A stretch of DNA of 64,000 nucleotides, taken from contig JAKPGM010000038.1 of the NCBI GenBank assembly GCA_029550865.1, positions 1-64,000 of the forward strand. Reading direction: 5' to 3'. The notes beneath the pieces were generated by a model. That model was not told where the DNA came from. It worked only from the letters and a program-made list of their open reading frames with translations, and did no database searches. The DNA comes from Bacteroidota bacterium (lineage in GTDB: Bacteria; Bacteroidota; Bacteroidia; Bacteroidales; DTGW01). Below, in pieces: positions 27,501 through 35,023 of the stretch (within the stretch, counting starts at the first letter, position 1; every line of letters starts with the position of its first letter). The translations under genes were made by a program, and so were the position numbers.

Positions 27501-28848
27501 GGTCGTAGGAAAATTCGTTATCGTTAAGTTTACGAGCACTTTTGATTTTTTCGTAGTCGATACCATCGCGCAGTCCCAACTGTTTAATGGCATCATCATT
27601 TCCAGCACGAACAGCATCTTTTACCAGATTGTAAAGGGTATTGGCTTCGTTGAAAGGAGTTTGAGCAGCATTGTTAATGCTCACTGCTGCTGGGTTACTC
27701 AGGTTCTGGGCTTCTATTTCGGCCAGGTCGGCAAAAGCGTATATAGCACGCACATTTTCGACATTTGCTTTATTGCGGTTGGTAACCCAAACTTCGATAC
27801 GGGTAATGGTAATGTTGGAGGAGATGCGTGGTAAGTATTTGTGAGCGGCGTCGAATTGAGAGGCAAAAGTATGGGTAAGGAAGAAATGTTTATTTGCTTC
27901 GTATTCATCGGCATTGATTTCAAAAGGTGTTACCTGGGCACCTCCCTGTACTTGTATTACCTGTGTTTGTCCTCGCTGTTGAGAAAAAACAGTGGTCATG
28001 TTGAGCTTACCGAATTGTAGCTCAGTTTTTATACCAAAAAGGCTCTGGCTTCCGGTGATTAGTGTACCAGGAAGCGGGAGGGTTACATCACCGGCTTCAA
28101 CTTTTTTCACGATGTCGTCTTCGTCACCGTTGTATTCGAGCTTGGTTCGGTTTTCAAACTCAAACATAGCATCGGTATTGTAGCTTACACCCAGCTTGAC
28201 CCGTTCTCCGATAGTTCCCGTTACGTTCATGTTGATTTTTTCATCGAAATCGAACGACCATACGGTACGCATGTTTTCCTGAATCTGAGGGTTGTTGGTA
28301 GTTGAGATGCTTCCCCCAAAGATTAGCTGGGCTTCTCCTTGCGGTATTATATTAATGGTGTTACCGCCAAACACTTTCTGGAATACCTCCCCTCCTATTG
28401 AGAATCCTTGAGAAAATCCGCGTGCGGTTGATTTTCCACCTGAGGCTTGCTGACGCCAGTATTCGCGTATTGTACGACGTAGCTCGTACTGTTGATACTC
28501 CTCCCGCGACATGGTAGCAGGTGGGCGATAGTTGAGGTTGCCGATACGATTGGTGAAAATATATTGGTTTGTAGATGGGTCATATTGTACTTCCGAACGA
28601 ACGTTGGAGGGACGTTTTAGTTGAATTCCTTCGGGTTCCTGTAAGTCGGCGGGGGGATAGGCTGGGTCATCCTTCAGACGGAACTGTGGACCTTCAGCTT
28701 TTACCGTAGTATCTTCGAGGATAGAATCTTCCTCTGGAAGTCGTGGCTGTAGTCCACTGAAAAATGGGTAGGAGGCTTGTGTAGCAAGCCATACCGCGCC
28801 GCTGATAATAAAAATTGCTTTAAAAAAATTTTTGTATGGTTGTGTCAT
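21541..28848 (-). CDS. sprA: T9SS outer-membrane translocon protein SprA
   Basis: The 2435-residue product has the size and composition of SprA (Sov in Porphyromonas), the very large 36-strand barrel that is the export pore of the type IX secretion system. Visible landmarks are an N-terminal membrane or signal segment (KAIFIISGAVWLATQAS), YDPSTNQYIFTNRIG, the repeated SprA-N type segments with GKKGVAYIDDFEGSETKYDL, and alternating aromatic strands to the C-terminal FGFSIRFTLTQ. Because the window also contains two proteins with type A sorting domains, an active T9SS is expected. It begins six bases after the ruvA stop, so the two genes are probably co-transcribed. Confidence 0.95.
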   Translation of the reverse strand: MTQPYKNFFKAIFIISGAVWLATQASYPFFSGLQPRLPEEDSILEDTTVKAEGPQFRLKDDPAYPPADLQEPEGIQLKRPSNVRSEVQYDPSTNQYIFTNRIGNLNYRPPATMSREEYQQYELRRTIREYWRQQASGGKSTARGFSQGFSIGGEVFQKVFGGNTINIIPQGEAQLIFGGSISTTNNPQIQENMRTVWSFDFDEKINMNVTGTIGERVKLGVSYNTDAMFEFENRTKLEYNGDEDDIVKKVEAGDVTLPLPGTLITGSQSLFGIKTELQFGKLNMTTVFSQQRGQTQVIQVQGGAQVTPFEINADEYEANKHFFLTHTFASQFDAAHKYLPRISSNITITRIEVWVTNRNKANVENVRAIYAFADLAEIEAQNLSNPAAVSINNAAQTPFNEANTLYNLVKDAVRAGNDDAIKQLGLRDGIDYEKIKSARKLNDNEFSYDPNLGYISLNTALNNDEVLGVAFEYIYNGKTYKVGDLSTDITASKMPLVLKMLKGTNLSPNQKTWRLMMKNIYSLNAYDISSEDFYLDVLYRDDTKGSDVNYIPEKSGNINNIILLRLLNLDKINSQMESQPDGVFDFLDKITIDKRYGRIIFPMREPFGRYLDSVMERNGVTDPLVRKKYTYYELYDSTKTKAQLVSEKNKFKLKGTFKSASSSEIFLNASNIPQGSVKVSVGGIPLTENVDYVVDYAMGTVKIINSGVMSSGQPIKVSLESNTMFNIQTKTLIGTHLDYKISDDFNIGATILHLNERPLTNKVNIGDEPISNTIWGLNTTYRTRSQFLTTLVDKLPLLQTKEPSTITFTGEFAQLIPGSSKAIGKKGVAYIDDFEGSETKYDLKQFYGWSLSSTPARFPESVLSNDLRYNFNRAKLSWYIIDQSFYRNNSYTPAQVKQHKEWLQTNEAREVFESELFPNKQVPNGVSTNIYTLNLTYYPNIRGPYNFTTDLTPDGQLTNPETRWGGMMKALQTTDFEAANISYIEFWLMDPFIDDSANTGGELYFNLGDISEDILKDGQMSFEQGLPIPGDSTPIKTSVWGKIAQTDPLTQSFTNGVGLRKYQDLGLDGLNDEDEKSIYANFLNQVQSILNPEAYAKFEKDPAGDDFRYFRDPTYDATESNVNERYQDYNGVENNSPEAGSNTSSESNYSTPDMEDVNNDNTLSDKENYYEYRIDLRPNLKVGESFVVSERNTSVNVLGKKVNARWLQFKIPIENFDRKVGNIEDFKSIRFLRMYLTGFSKKTTLRFATLDLVRSEWRKYLGSLQQGSEGITDQGTASGFDIQAINIEENSNYVSPPGIQREADPSQPQLILQNEQSMVLKVSDLSDGDARAAFKTGKVDARQYKRLKMEVHCQPLDNLNPLNDGDVTVFIRLGSDNKNNYYEYEVPMKITRENDITDPKKIWPEENKFDIDLNLFQRIKQARNDANVSLQQVYHMKDGKNNVYICGNPSLSEIRVIMIGVRNPTSRNNPYPNDGLPKSAEVWVNELRLTDFSDKGGWAANARTQIKLADLGNIRVAGSTIQPGFGSLESKVNDREKAQTDQYDLSGDFELGKFFPTKAQVQIPLYMAYSQTTIKPQYNPLDPDIPLQAALDNAPNKRIRDSILRISIDRVLRRSINFTNVKVNKTSRTPKFYDPANFSVSYGYYEQLASNYKTEYNNLYHHEGSFNYIFNNRPKNIAPFQKINFFNKPYFRLIRDFNFYYAPTSVAFRTNITRDYHTLQLRNLAKNGLDIPLTIEKSFLWNRMYDVKYDLSRSIKIDFSATNYAYIDEWDRTMDSSLRTSPRYDKWRQIKNGGHNRRYTHQFNINYNIPINKLPLLDWTSASARYSGSYDWQLQPKFTDENGNYTDLGNSIGNTRSIQLTGNISLNTLYNKISFLRDIQQQGRQGGQQQKEKKTVTFDRRYFNLKAQTPRNISHNLKTQDVVVKVTDENGNEVKGTLEVPSINRVVFTPEKDVAVAYVRVEGKVDVGPNPFVWIVRNTARLLIGLKSVNGSYTETNGTSLSGYKRGTKFLGMSGAAPGIPFILGDQNDNNIRKMVENDWIVSNTLLQTNLLQTTTKTISFRANYEPFPGVRVELNTNYSRSINKNASYLPFRNDTNYLLHFAKPIVSGNFSMTIISLGSFENLNANNYNQSKYFSKFKENRYRIIARLQEKYANFPSYQNDPVTDPGFKENSQQVLIPAFLATYGGYDPNNFTLDLFPSLMYVRPNWRVNITSLTQIPLLAEYFQSINISHAYASTYNIGSYVTNSIYQEGPDGFSNIRDQLGNYAPMYDVSSITINEQFSPLFGVDVTLKNNLTARFEYKKSRTVMLGLTNYTLNENYATEYVFGSGYRFPDIPLTMITFGAVNSPVKSDLDLRADISIRDDLFFIRRLDISDQKVTNGNKNIKISFTADYQLSDRLTLQAFYDRLLTDPHISSSYKTINTKFGFSIRFTLTQ

Positions 28849-28854
28849 TTAGGT

Positions 28855-29430
28855 CTACAGTACTTTTAGTGCCATTTTTACCAGTTCTTCCACCGATAGT
28901 TGGGGATGCTGGCGGATGATGTCGCGCAGAGCTTTTTCTACCTGTTGCTTGGGAAAGCCCAGCATGACTAATGCTGATAACGCTTCATCAACAAAAGTAT
29001 TGTTTGTCAAGGGAAAATTTTGTGGTAGTGCTCGGCTAATTTTATCCTTAAGCTCTACGACAAGTCGTTGTGCCGTCTTTGCTCCAATTCCTTTTATACC
29101 TTGCAACAGGGATACCTGTTCACTGGCAATTGCTTGCGTAAGCTCATCAGGGTTAAGCGCAGAAAGTATCATACGTGCCGTGTTAGCTCCAATTCCCGAC
29201 ACCGATAGCAAGAGTCGAAATACCTCGCGCTCTTTTTCATCCTTGAAGCCAAACAAAATATGCGCATCCTCCCGAATATGCTGGTGAATGTATAATTTTT
29301 CCTCCATTCCAGCATGCAACTGGCCATAAGTATGCAACGTTATGTGAAGATAATAACCAATACCATTGTTATCCAGGACCAGATAAGTAGGCGTCAGAAC
29401 CACTATTTTACCTATGATGTATTCGTACAT
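28855..29430 (-). CDS. ruvA: Holliday junction DNA helicase subunit RuvA
   Basis: The 191-residue protein begins MYEYIIGKIVVLTPTYLVLDNNGIGYYL, the OB-fold domain I of RuvA. Two helix-hairpin-helix motifs follow, VSGIGANTARMIL and GIKGIGAKTAQRL, which contact the four-way junction. The C-terminal domain III (from about residue 145) binds RuvB. RuvA holds Holliday junctions open and loads RuvB during branch migration. No ruvB or ruvC is adjacent; instead it is followed at six bases by sprA. Confidence 0.96.
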   Translation of the reverse strand: MYEYIIGKIVVLTPTYLVLDNNGIGYYLHITLHTYGQLHAGMEEKLYIHQHIREDAHILFGFKDEKEREVFRLLLSVSGIGANTARMILSALNPDELTQAIASEQVSLLQGIKGIGAKTAQRLVVELKDKISRALPQNFPLTNNTFVDEALSALVMLGFPKQQVEKALRDIIRQHPQLSVEELVKMALKVL

Positions 29431-29453
29431 GTTGATTCGGTAAAAAACTTTGC

Positions 29454-29461
29454 CAAATATA
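29454..29461 (-). promoter_or_regulatory. Candidate -7 box for ruvA-sprA
   Basis: Minus strand TATATTTG matches TAnnTTTG and lies 23 bases upstream of the ruvA start. The corresponding -33 region is T-rich (TTTTTTCGG) but lacks a perfect TTTG. Confidence 0.4.
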
Positions 29462-29571
29462 CATTTTTGACTAATACCGAAAAAATTAATTGAAACGACC
29501 CTGAAGCTGTATTTATATACCTATGAAAATATTTTCGTTTTTGTGCATACCGTTTTGTTGGCAAGTTCGTT

Positions 29572-29625
29572 ACATGCGAGTTCCATCCGACCACTATAAA
29601 AAATTAAAAAATGTTTTCGGATGAA
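29572..29625. repeat. 54-bp dispersed repeat, copy 1
   Basis: This 54-base segment, from ACATGCGAGTTCC to TTCGGATGAA, is nearly identical to 61063-61116; by eye 49 of 54 bases agree. The ends contain an inverted pair, CATCCGA (29584-29590) and TCGGATG (29617-29623), separated by an A-rich 26-base loop. It lies between ruvA and susC with no gene attached, since an ATG at its right end meets TGA after one codon. Confidence 0.75.
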
Positions 29626-29749
29626 ATGATCTTGTAAGGCGGGGCAGTATTCACAAGCAATATGGAAATAATTTCATTTTTCTTGGCCTGAGTGCTCCTA
29701 ATCGAGATGAATATCCCTAAAAAAAGGTGAAATTATAGGATATTAGATA

Positions 29750-29774
29750 TATAAGTGTTTATTAAACACTTATA
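29750..29774. promoter_or_regulatory. Perfect 25-bp palindrome upstream of susC
   Basis: TATAAGTGTTTA, one central T, and TAAACACTTATA form a perfect 12-bp inverted repeat with essentially no loop. It is about 320 bases before the susC start. The lack of a loop and of a following T run favours an operator for a dimeric regulator over a terminator, though a role in ending an upstream transcript cannot be excluded. Confidence 0.5.
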
Positions 29775-30005
29775 AAAATGTAGTTAAGGGTTAGTGTTAA
29801 AATGTACATAAGTCAAATGATTGATAATCAAATTTTTAAAAATTATACGTTCTGCCAATAAAGTTATCATACTATAGTACCATTCAATTATTGATGATTT
29901 CATGGAATTCCATTCTATAAGCGTGTGAAAATAACATTTAGTAGGTACTGCAACGAAAATGTTAGTATAACACGTTCATTTTTAAGTATTTAAATTAAAA
30001 AATCT

Positions 30006-30037
30006 TTTGCAATTGAGGACTCCTGTATATATTTTTG
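30006..30037 (+). promoter_or_regulatory. Promoter for susC-susD
   Basis: TTTG (30006-30009), a 20-base spacer and TATTTTTG (30030-30037) match the Bacteroidota vegetative consensus. It ends 56 bases before the susC ATG, which leaves an untranslated leader of about 50 bases. Confidence 0.7.
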
Positions 30038-30093
30038 GTATCAAATTTTACAAACTAACATGCAACACACACAAACTAAAAAAACAGGAATCT

Positions 30094-33000
30094 ATGATGA
30101 GAAAAGCTACTTTACTACTGGTTTCCCTGTTGAGCTTTTCGGTGCTATTTGCGCAGGAAAAGACCATAACGGGGAAGGTCAATGATGAAACGGGTGCTGG
30201 TTTACCCGGCGCCACGGTGCAGCTCAAGGGTACGCAAACGGGTACTATGACTGATGTGAATGGTAATTTTACCCTAAAAGTGCCAAGTGGTGGCGGTACT
30301 TTAGTGGTATCGTATGTTGGGTATACTGCGCAGGAAATTGAGATTGGTGAAAACACAAATTTTGTAGTTGATCTGAAACCTGCGGTAACCCAATTGGAAG
30401 AGGCTGTGGTAATAGGTTATGGTATTCAGAAGAAAAGCCTGGTAACTGCAGCCATCACTAAAATTGATTCTAAGGACATTACCTCAGTACCTGTTGCACG
30501 TCTCGATCAGGCTATGCAGGGGAAAGCTGCAGGGGTATATATTGCACAGAGTTCAGGAGCTCCAGGAGGAAGCATGTCGGTAAAAATCCGTGGTAACGCT
30601 TCCGATGGTAGCAATGAGCCTATTTATATCGTCAATGGGGTGAAGGTCAGAAATATCGACTTTCTTTCGCCAGGTGATATTGAGTCGATAGAAGTTCTCA
30701 AGGATGCTGCTTCAGCTGCTATTTATGGTACCGAAGGGGGAAATGGCGTTGTGATTATTACCACCAAAAAGGCAGTTAAGGGTATCTCTCAGATTAATTA
30801 CAATCATTACCATGGCTGGCAATCAGCAGCGCATGTGCTTAAGTCGATGAGTGCCGAACAGTACCTTACATACATGAAAGAGGCTTACAAAAACGAACTG
30901 GACAATGGCGTAATTACACAGAACGCTTACAACAATGCTATTGCAAAATATGACGCGATGGGTGCAGCTGGGACATCTACCAACTGGTTGGATGAAATTT
31001 TTGGAACTGCCCCTATGGATGAGCACAATATTTCCTTCAACACGGGGACAGATAAATCAAATTATCTTTTAAGTGCTTCCTATCTAACGCAGGATGGTAT
31101 TGTTGGTGGTGATAAAGCTAATTTTACGCGTTATACCTTTACGTTGAATAATTCCAATCAAATTAAGGAGTGGTTAAATATTGAAACAAACATCACCTAT
31201 TCTCGTTCTAAAAGAAATAATTTAAACGAAAACTCAGATTTTGGCAATGGGATCATCAACTCTGCTTTATACTTCGATCCTACTATTCCTATTTACTATA
31301 AGGATGAAAACGAGTTGCCGGTGGGCTGGCGCCCCAATGATCCAGGTACCATTTATCCAGCACTGGTGAAAACAAAAGATGGAAAAATATTCCATAATTC
31401 AACCGAAACCATGGGCGATGTGGCTAACCCGCTGGCTATTATTCACATGACACATAACACCACGCGTCGTGAAAATTTACTGGGAAATATAAAAACGGAA
31501 ATTTCACTTCCTTTGAAGTTGAAATTTACCAACCTGATAGGGCTCGATTACGGGCTGGTAAACGATGATGTATTTACCCCTATATACTTTTTCGATGCTA
31601 CGAATTCACAGACCAACGACAGTCTTGCAAGTGTTTATAGTGCCTTCACAAAGTATTATAAATACAATTTTGATAACTACTTGACCTTTAACTTTAGTCT
31701 TTTCGATGCACTCAATGTTGATGGTCTGGTGGGGACTTCGTATGAAAATAGCTCGCCTTACTATCTTACTGCAACAGGGTATAAATTCCCTTATGGAAGT
31801 CCCGATTTTGCGTATTTGTATAACCAACAGTCGGGGAGTACTCCGGTTATCTCAGGTGGATATGGGTCACCAGGTCATCCCGATTCAACCTTGCTGCTGG
31901 CTTCCTATTTTGGTCGATTATCGGCTAATTATAAGGAAATTATTATGGGACAGTTCAACTTCCGTCGTGATGGTTCCTCTCTTTTCGGTCCCAATCATAA
32001 ATTCGCCAATTTCCCATCCTTCTCCGTGGGTTTGAACTTTTACAAATTTTTGCAGGATAACATGCCTTTCCTGAGCAACGGGAAGTTACGCTACAGTTGG
32101 GGGAAAAATGGTAATCAACAAAACCTTGGCATGTGGGCTTATACGTCAACCATTCGTCAATTTTCTGCCTATACCGATGTAGCAGGCACCTCGTATCTTG
32201 GTGCTATTCCCACTCGACCTGCTAATCCTGATTTAGTATGGGAAACCAGCGTCCAGCATGATATCGGATTGGATTTAGGATTCTTGTCCAATCGTATTAC
32301 ATTTACGGTCGATTATTTTAACAAGACAACGGTTGACCAGCTGAATGTTAAGGCTAAAGATCCTTATTATCACGGATTTCAGAGTTCGCCTATTGAAAAT
32401 AACGGTAAAGTACTTAACCGAGGCTGGGAATTTGACTTAACCTATCGGGAAGCAGAGAAAGAATTCAAATATTCTATTTCGGCCAATGCCTCTTATTTAT
32501 TCAATGAGGTGAAAGAATATGGTTCGGAATATAAAGATGGCTATCGTATGAATGTTGGCGACTTTGTAACCCGTTATCAGCCTGGTTATCCGGTATGGTA
32601 CTTTATAGGTCTAAAGGCAGAAGGAATTTTCCAGTCGGTTGACGAAATAAATAGTTATACCGGTCGCGACTCACAGGGTAACCAAATTCTGGACAAAAAT
32701 GGCGATCCCGTAAAAATACAACCCAAAGCGATTCCGGGTGACGTAAAATATGCCGATTTGAATAAGAATGGGAAAATTGATGACGGCGATAGAACCATGA
32801 TAGGTAAGCCACTGCCCGACTGGATGTTTGGCTTGAATCTCTCGTGCAACTATAAATGGTTCGACTTAAGCGTATTTTTCCAGGGCGTAACGGGCAATCA
32901 AATCTTTTTCTCGGCCATTCAAGTTAGCCGTCCGCAGTACAATAAGCCCGAATTTTACTTTACTGAACGTTGGACAGGGCCAGGTACTTCAAATAAGTTT

Positions 33001-33315
33001 CCTCGCGCCACCTATAAGGACAACAATAATAACTTCAGGGCCAGTACGCTTAATATTCATGATGGGGATTATCTGCGTTTGAAAAATATAACCTTTGGCA
33101 TCAGCCTACCAGAGTCGCTGGTAAAAAGGGTTGGTATTCAGAAGCTGCGTTTTTATGTAACAGCAACCAACCTGATAACCTGGACCAAATATAAAGGTAA
33201 TGATCCAGAAGTTGGCCGACTGTTTGATACCCAGAGCAACAACTCCTACGGCGTGGATAGAGGTTTGTATCCGCAACCACGGCTTATTACAACTGGTCTT
33301 AATCTTACTTTCTAA
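30094..33315 (+). CDS. SusC/RagA-family TonB-dependent outer-membrane transporter
   Basis: I place the start at ATG 30094 (or 30097), with AGGAA just upstream; the product (about 1073 residues) starts with the signal peptide MMRKATLLLVSLLSFSVLFAQ. A carboxypeptidase-regulatory-like domain (about 24-100; TITGKVNDETGAGLPGATV) is followed by a TonB box region, then the plug (about 115-230) with GKAAGVYIAQSSGAPGG and SIEVLKDAASAAIYG. The remainder is the 22-strand barrel ending in LNLTF with a terminal Phe. It imports a large ligand, typically an oligosaccharide or peptide, with the SusD partner encoded 12 bases downstream. No glycoside hydrolase is linked, so the substrate is unknown. Confidence 0.95.
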   Translation: MMRKATLLLVSLLSFSVLFAQEKTITGKVNDETGAGLPGATVQLKGTQTGTMTDVNGNFTLKVPSGGGTLVVSYVGYTAQEIEIGENTNFVVDLKPAVTQLEEAVVIGYGIQKKSLVTAAITKIDSKDITSVPVARLDQAMQGKAAGVYIAQSSGAPGGSMSVKIRGNASDGSNEPIYIVNGVKVRNIDFLSPGDIESIEVLKDAASAAIYGTEGGNGVVIITTKKAVKGISQINYNHYHGWQSAAHVLKSMSAEQYLTYMKEAYKNELDNGVITQNAYNNAIAKYDAMGAAGTSTNWLDEIFGTAPMDEHNISFNTGTDKSNYLLSASYLTQDGIVGGDKANFTRYTFTLNNSNQIKEWLNIETNITYSRSKRNNLNENSDFGNGIINSALYFDPTIPIYYKDENELPVGWRPNDPGTIYPALVKTKDGKIFHNSTETMGDVANPLAIIHMTHNTTRRENLLGNIKTEISLPLKLKFTNLIGLDYGLVNDDVFTPIYFFDATNSQTNDSLASVYSAFTKYYKYNFDNYLTFNFSLFDALNVDGLVGTSYENSSPYYLTATGYKFPYGSPDFAYLYNQQSGSTPVISGGYGSPGHPDSTLLLASYFGRLSANYKEIIMGQFNFRRDGSSLFGPNHKFANFPSFSVGLNFYKFLQDNMPFLSNGKLRYSWGKNGNQQNLGMWAYTSTIRQFSAYTDVAGTSYLGAIPTRPANPDLVWETSVQHDIGLDLGFLSNRITFTVDYFNKTTVDQLNVKAKDPYYHGFQSSPIENNGKVLNRGWEFDLTYREAEKEFKYSISANASYLFNEVKEYGSEYKDGYRMNVGDFVTRYQPGYPVWYFIGLKAEGIFQSVDEINSYTGRDSQGNQILDKNGDPVKIQPKAIPGDVKYADLNKNGKIDDGDRTMIGKPLPDWMFGLNLSCNYKWFDLSVFFQGVTGNQIFFSAIQVSRPQYNKPEFYFTERWTGPGTSNKFPRATYKDNNNNFRASTLNIHDGDYLRLKNITFGISLPESLVKRVGIQKLRFYVTATNLITWTKYKGNDPEVGRLFDTQSNNSYGVDRGLYPQPRLITTGLNLTF

Positions 33316-33327
33316 TTTCAAAATTTT

Positions 33328-34884
33328 ATGATTATGGAAAAAATGAAAAAAATAATACATCTGGCAGGCATAATATTATTGCTGCTACCTGCCTGTACGG
33401 AAAAAGATATTGAGGTAACTCCTACTACCGAAATAGCAGATGCTTATTATCTTCAACCAGCAAATGTTTCAACTATTCTTGCTACTACGTATAACTTTTT
33501 GTGGGTACGTACGGGCCCCTGGGGTAATTCCCATCGAGCCTGGGGTAATTTTCCTTCGGATGATGCCTATACGGGAGGATCTGATGATGGTGATCAACAG
33601 ACCTATCAAGATGCTGATAAATATCAAGTAACGCCTTTGGATCCAGCAGCAAATCTAACCACTCAATGGCGTACTAATTTTCAGGGAATCTATGCCTGCA
33701 ATTTGTTAATTGACAATGTTCCTGCAACTTTGGATCAGAATTTGATGGCCATTGCCGAGGCAAAATTTTTAAAAGCTTTTTACTATTTCGAGTTAGCTCG
33801 AATGTTTGGCGGGTTACCCATCCTCACAAAGACAGTTGCCCCTACCGAGATTATTCCACGTGCCACCTATGAAGAGACTTTGGAATACATTGCGCAACTT
33901 TTGCGTGAAGCCATTGCTACCAAGCGGCTTGATGGGGTTACCCCAGCCCTATTTCAGCGAACCAGCCCTTCGGGTCCTGATAATGGAAAGGTTACGCTGG
34001 CTGCTGCGCAGGCTCTTTTAGGAAAAGTTTACCTGTATCAGAAAAAATATTCCGAGTCTATCGACATTCTGTTGAAGGTTGACCAGAATCCTAATTATGC
34101 ACTTGAAACCAATTATGCAGATATTTTTAATGCTACCAATAAATTTGGTAAGGAAAGCATATTTGAAGTAAGCTATGCAAAACCAAATGGGACAGATGGA
34201 AGAGCCATGGGGAATGGAGAATTACAACTGTTTGGACCACGTCCAGCTACGCTTAGCCAGTTCGATGCCGATTTACTGGCAGGTTGGGGGTTTGATCAGC
34301 CCACCCAGAGCCTCGTAGATGCTTACAAGAGTCAGAACGACTATGTACGTTTAAACAAAACGGTTATTTCATCGGATAGCCTGCAGAAAATTTATACGGC
34401 TTATTCGGGAGATGCTACCCCCATTGTATGGCAAAACTCTAAAGATGGTTACTGGGATGGGAAACATTTGCCTCGTAATAGTAACAGAGGTGCTGCCTGG
34501 GGTAATGATTACACCAACACCATCATTCTTCGTCTGGCTGATGTATATCTAATGCTGGCGGAGGCATATAACCGCACAGGTAATGATGCTAAAGCTCAGG
34601 AATACCTTAATAGAGTTCGTGCTCGTGTGGGATTGCCTCCAGTTACCGCAAGTGGCGATGCTCTTTACGAAGCAATTAAACTTGAACGTCGCCTTGAGCT
34701 AGCTCTTGAGGGTGAACGATATTTCGACCTGCTTCGTTGGGGCGATGCAGAAAAATATCTGGGACCGCTGGGTTGGACTGACGGTACTCCTGGTAAAAAA
34801 ACCAACGGTTGGTTCCCCATACCCCAGTCCGAAATCAATCGTACCGATGGTCCCAATAGGCTGGTACAAAATCCTGGATATTAG
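33328..34884 (+). CDS. SusD/RagB-family surface lipoprotein
   Basis: The 518-residue protein has a lipoprotein signal ending LLLLPAC with the lipidated Cys23, followed by acidic residues (TEKDIEV) as in surface-exposed Bacteroidota lipoproteins. The SusD fold is shown by the TPR-like segment AEAKFLKAFYYFELARMFGG, LGKVYLYQKKYSESID, and the C-terminal LRLADVYLMLAEAYNR, YLNRVRARVGLPP and ERRLELALEGERYFDLLRWG. It caps the SusC barrel and captures the ligand at the cell surface. The start could also be ATG 33334. A 10-bp hairpin follows the stop. Confidence 0.95.
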   Translation: MIMEKMKKIIHLAGIILLLLPACTEKDIEVTPTTEIADAYYLQPANVSTILATTYNFLWVRTGPWGNSHRAWGNFPSDDAYTGGSDDGDQQTYQDADKYQVTPLDPAANLTTQWRTNFQGIYACNLLIDNVPATLDQNLMAIAEAKFLKAFYYFELARMFGGLPILTKTVAPTEIIPRATYEETLEYIAQLLREAIATKRLDGVTPALFQRTSPSGPDNGKVTLAAAQALLGKVYLYQKKYSESIDILLKVDQNPNYALETNYADIFNATNKFGKESIFEVSYAKPNGTDGRAMGNGELQLFGPRPATLSQFDADLLAGWGFDQPTQSLVDAYKSQNDYVRLNKTVISSDSLQKIYTAYSGDATPIVWQNSKDGYWDGKHLPRNSNRGAAWGNDYTNTIILRLADVYLMLAEAYNRTGNDAKAQEYLNRVRARVGLPPVTASGDALYEAIKLERRLELALEGERYFDLLRWGDAEKYLGPLGWTDGTPGKKTNGWFPIPQSEINRTDGPNRLVQNPGY

Positions 34885-34896
34885 TATGTTATTCTA

Positions 34897-34922
34897 CTTT
34901 GCCGGGCAATTCCCCGGCAAAG
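34897..34922 (+). terminator. Hairpin terminator after susD
   Basis: CTTTGCCGGG, loop CAATTC, CCCGGCAAAG: a perfect 10-bp stem 13 bases after the susD stop. The following bases are TTCAAAAAAA rather than a T run, so termination may be partial. Confidence 0.6.
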
Positions 34923-34945
34923 TTCAAAAAAATGTTAATTCATTG

Positions 34946-34975
34946 TTTGGTTTTTTGAAAAATATTATATCTTTG
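34946..34975 (+). promoter_or_regulatory. Promoter for the CBM9-like gene
   Basis: TTTG (34946-34949), an 18-base spacer and TATCTTTG (34968-34975) give a perfect -33/-7 pair. It lies about 48 bases before the ATG, so this gene can be expressed separately from susCD. Confidence 0.75.
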
Positions 34976-35023
34976 TGATACCATAATCAATACCTTTTAG
35001 TATTAACTTAAAACTTACAACTT

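Noticed and set aside
30007..30093. 29-residue upstream extension of the SusC-like protein from TTG
   Set aside because: It covers the promoter's -7 box and precedes a perfect signal peptide starting at ATG 30094/30097.
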